Part shown: piece after piece, positions 63,283 to 64,000 of the stretch | Position numbering within the stretch: the stretch's first letter is position 1 | How the letters are laid out: each line of letters starts with the position of its first letter | DNA from: Corallococcus sp. AS-1-6 | GTDB taxonomy: Bacteria; Myxococcota; Myxococcia; Myxococcales; Myxococcaceae | Direction: 5' to 3' | DNA length: 64,000 bases | NCBI RefSeq assembly: GCF_020037015.1 | Contig: NZ_JAIQDE010000002.1 | Location: 496,001-560,000 of the forward strand | Made by a program: the position numbers and the translations under genes | The notes under the pieces: model-generated | Seen by the model: only the letters and a program-made list of their open reading frames with translations | Told to the model about the DNA's origin: nothing | Databases searched by the model: none

Positions 63283-64000
63283 AGCGCGGAGGCCAGGTCC
63301 AACGGCAGGTCCGTCGTCTCGTCGGCCTTGATGGTGGCCTCGAAGGCGACGGGCTCCTTGAGCTGCTTGCCGCGCAGCTCCAGGCGCTGCTTGCCCTCCA
63401 TCAGCTTGAGCGTGGTGCCGGCGCTGCCCATCATCTGGTTGTTCCGGTACACCGTCAGGCCCGGCGTCATCCCCTTGGGGGTGATCTTCAGCTTGAGGGT
63501 GCCCTCCTTGAAGCTGCGCTCGAAGGTCTTCAGCTCGCCGGGCTGGCCGAACGCGAGCTCCTCCGAGTCCTCCAGGTAGATGCCCTGGGCGTCGTTCTCC
63601 AGGATGAGCGTGTCCTGCAGGTGCGCGCCCTGCACGCGCGTGAGCGGCGCGGTGCCCAGGAACGTCACCGGCTCCGGGCTGTTGCAGCGCTCCGTGTGCC
63701 GCACGGACACCTTCACCGGCTGGTTGGTGTTCACCGTGAGCCACACGCCCTGCGCGTCCGCGGCCTTGGACGTGAGCGCCAGCATGATGGGTTCGCGGAA
63801 GAGCACGACCATGGCGAGCAGGCCCACCACGAGGCCCACCGTCACCAGGGCGCGCACACTGCCGCCCCGGGGCCTCACCGGCTCCGGCAGCGCGGGGGCG
63901 CTGGAGCGGGACGGACGGCGCTCGCCGGAGTCCTCGTCGTCCACCGGCGGGGCCACCGGGCGCGGGCGCGGGGCGTCCACGCGGCTGGAGGTGCGGCGGC
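63279..64000 (-). CDS. Partial membrane protein with PEGA-like extracytoplasmic domain
   Basis: The frame is open at base 64000, so the N-terminus is outside the window. What is seen: an Arg/Pro/Ser-rich linker, one transmembrane helix (ALVTVGLVVGLLAMVVLF), and an all-beta extracytoplasmic tail with VWLTVNTNQPVKVSVRHTER and LKLKITPKGMTPGLTVYRNN, resembling PEGA-type domains. In this organism group such tails commonly end Ser/Thr kinases or FHA proteins, so this may be the C-terminus of one. A GTG at 63980 is in frame, but the coding pattern continues past it. The stop overlaps the rhodanese gene. Confidence 0.7.
   Translation of the reverse strand, partial: RRTSSRVDAPRPRPVAPPVDDEDSGERRPSRSSAPALPEPVRPRGGSVRALVTVGLVVGLLAMVVLFREPIMLALTSKAADAQGVWLTVNTNQPVKVSVRHTERCNSPEPVTFLGTAPLTRVQGAHLQDTLILENDAQGIYLEDSEELAFGQPGELKTFERSFKEGTLKLKITPKGMTPGLTVYRNNQMMGSAGTTLKLMEGKQRLELRGKQLKEPVAFEATIKADETTDLPLDLASAL

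Overview
The window looks like the chromosome of a myxobacterium of the Myxococcaceae (Myxococcus/Corallococcus type). The DNA is very GC-rich with strongly GC3-biased codons. It encodes a CdnL/CarD-family protein whose sequence fits the Myxococcus form, many His/Ser-Thr kinases, FHA, PilZ, FIST and CheR/CheB signalling proteins, and lipoproteins with Asp-Ala-Gly-Ser repeats. No rRNA, tRNA, integrase or transposase was recognised, so this is ordinary chromosome, but it is interrupted by an unusual family of palindromic repeats.

Layout. 1-4859: a secreted M28 peptidase (cut by the window edge), cysS, and an FHA/TPR signalling protein. 4860-5785: a gene-free array of eleven 19-bp palindromes spaced 69-70 bp apart. 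5786-12648: cdnL, comEC with a small coupled gene, a CBM9-like lipoprotein, an outer-membrane barrel, a second FHA protein and a PH-like membrane protein. 12713-21920: a TPR protein, purA, and an AddA/AddB-type recombination helicase-nuclease pair. 21921-26000: a solo palindrome beside an orphan coding fragment, a PAP2 phosphatase, a FadR-type GntR regulator with a long repetitive tail, and a second palindrome array built on a 139-bp period. 26001-29375: a decayed chemosensory-type cluster. A hybrid-kinase remnant starts exactly where the array ends, then come a frameshifted cheR, an intact CheB methylesterase and a response-regulator/histidine-kinase fusion. 29365-38077: a Dbr1-like metallophosphoesterase, a large ASH-repeat/VWA lipoprotein, uvrA and a POT peptide transporter. 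38074-49320: a FIST/sensor-kinase operon, a second POT transporter, and an overlapping three-gene operon (PilZ-GNAT protein, methyltransferase, kinase-receiver-kinase). 49698-64000: nadA, a zinc-ribbon protein, a Cys-rich secreted protein, a membrane glycosyltransferase-like protein, a SprT-like protease, a PEGA-tailed Ser/Thr kinase, a lipoprotein, then glycerophosphodiesterase, deoxynucleoside kinase, acyl-CoA thioesterase, an IscA-type protein, a rhodanese and a partial membrane protein.

The most unusual content is the palindrome family, CTGTCCGACNGTCGGACAG. It occurs in four settings here: array 1, array 2, a solo copy, and one copy inside the GntR-family coding sequence. The two arrays have different spacer sequence but share a 69-70 bp beat. 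In array 2 the main palindrome recurs every 139 bp, and a second inverted repeat sits near the midpoint of several units. Array 2 runs directly into a receiver domain that has lost its start, and the solo copy abuts an orphan coding-like fragment, so the elements appear to be associated with gene truncation. Their function is unknown. They could be operators of a dimeric regulator (a FadR-type regulator lies between them), nucleoid-protein sites, or passive repeats.
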